A stretch of 64,000 nt of DNA from Pseudomonas serboccidentalis. GTDB lineage: Bacteria; Pseudomonadota; Gammaproteobacteria; Pseudomonadales; Pseudomonadaceae. Position numbers and translations under genes: made by a program. The stretch is taken from the NCBI RefSeq assembly GCF_028830055.1, contig NZ_CP101655.1:1264132-1328131 (forward strand), read 5' to 3'. This document shows, piece by piece, positions 63,823 to 64,000 of the stretch (the stretch's first letter is position 1; every line of letters starts with the position of its first letter). The notes below the pieces were generated by a model. That model was not told the DNA's origin, made no database searches, and was given only the letters and a program-made list of their open reading frames with translations.

Positions 63823-64000
63823 TTAGTTAATATTCATTAGTGCAGCGAGGGCTTGGTATCTATTGTTCCTGTCCGTATACCCGTTTTGACCGCCATTCAC
63901 CATTTGTGTTACGTCAACCACGCTGCCTGCCTTGGCGACTTCGCACAATTTCGAGCCTCCCTGACCAGTCTTGGTAAACCAGAAGACGAAAGCGGACTCA
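63823..64000 (-). CDS. GH19 chitinase/muramidase-type enzyme, C-terminal fragment (5' end outside window)
   Basis: About 58 codons before TAA 63823-63825; the rest lies beyond the edge. FVFWFTKTGQGGSKLCEVAK then VTQMVNGGQNGYTDRNNRYQ is the C-terminal pattern of glycoside hydrolase family 19 (VNGGxNGxxDRxxRY). GH19 enzymes cut chitin or peptidoglycan and are common type VI secretion effectors and phage endolysins. The edge location stops me seeing any delivery domain (PAAR, VgrG). Confidence 0.7.
   Translation of the reverse strand, partial: ESAFVFWFTKTGQGGSKLCEVAKAGSVVDVTQMVNGGQNGYTDRNNRYQALAALMNIN

Overview
This is about 64 kb of chromosome from a Pseudomonas of the P. fluorescens group. 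Three things point there. The gene content and order closely follow what I recall of the P. aeruginosa PAO1 PA5293-PA5346 block (LysR, MATE, GGDEF/EAL protein, rep, xpt, acetyl-CoA hydrolase, cytochrome c5, PauR, dadX-ridA-dadA-dadR, kauB, rpmG-rpmB, radC, coaBC, dut, algC, argB, pyrE, crc, rph, yicC, gmk, rpoZ, spoT, ridA, oxyR, recG, HDOD). The codon use is GC-rich. The intergenic gaps are full of the paired REP palindromes typical of P. fluorescens (arms reading TGTAGGAGCTGCCGAAGGCT or GGAGTGAGCCTGCTCGCGA).

Layout. 1-6.4 kb: 3' truncated chemoreceptor, LysR regulator divergent from a MATE exporter, and a degenerate-GGDEF/EAL phosphodiesterase. 6.6-12.6 kb: rep helicase, xpt, a CoA transferase/hydrolase, cytochrome c5 and PauR. 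12.7-16.1 kb: D-alanine catabolism (dadX, a RidA protein, dadA) divergent from its Lrp-type activator dadR. 16.2-25.1 kb: polyamine/GABA-type genes (PuuB-like oxidase, kauB aldehyde dehydrogenase, cupin) with a MocR regulator, a phospholipase D lipoprotein and an MFS transporter. 25.3-34.4 kb: ribosomal proteins L33/L28, a peptide-binding protein, radC, coaBC-dut-algC-argB, then a small accessory insert of three unknown genes. 34.4-42.8 kb: pyrE divergent from crc, rph, then yicC-gmk-rpoZ-spoT-ridA and a lipoprotein. 43-51.5 kb: SDR protein, exbB-exbD-tonB, oxyR-recG, HDOD protein and a small SCP2-like protein.

51.5-64 kb is different in kind. It opens with repeats and two tandem, similarly built three-way-junction folds (51886-51966 and about 51989-52099) just upstream of a DUF6124/DUF3077-type gene. 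Then comes a long minus-strand series of small secreted proteins of unknown function, including two with LprI-type (lysozyme inhibitor) domains and a Sel1-repeat protein. At the window edge the same strand carries the C-terminus of a GH19 chitinase/muramidase-type enzyme followed directly by a small secreted protein, which looks like an antibacterial effector with its periplasmic immunity protein. Inside this series sits a two-gene unit made of an unusual alpha/beta-hydrolase fused to PEP-synthase-type ATP-grasp and phosphohistidine domains, plus a membrane-anchored TIGR01777-type epimerase.

The best candidates for undescribed biology are the tandem RNA (or DNA) fold at 51.9-52.1 kb, the hydrolase/dikinase fusion at 57.5-60 kb, the secreted-inhibitor/effector-immunity island at 52.5-64 kb, and the two-gene cassette at 33.4-34.4 kb. 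No tRNA, rRNA, CRISPR array, transposase or integrase was seen.
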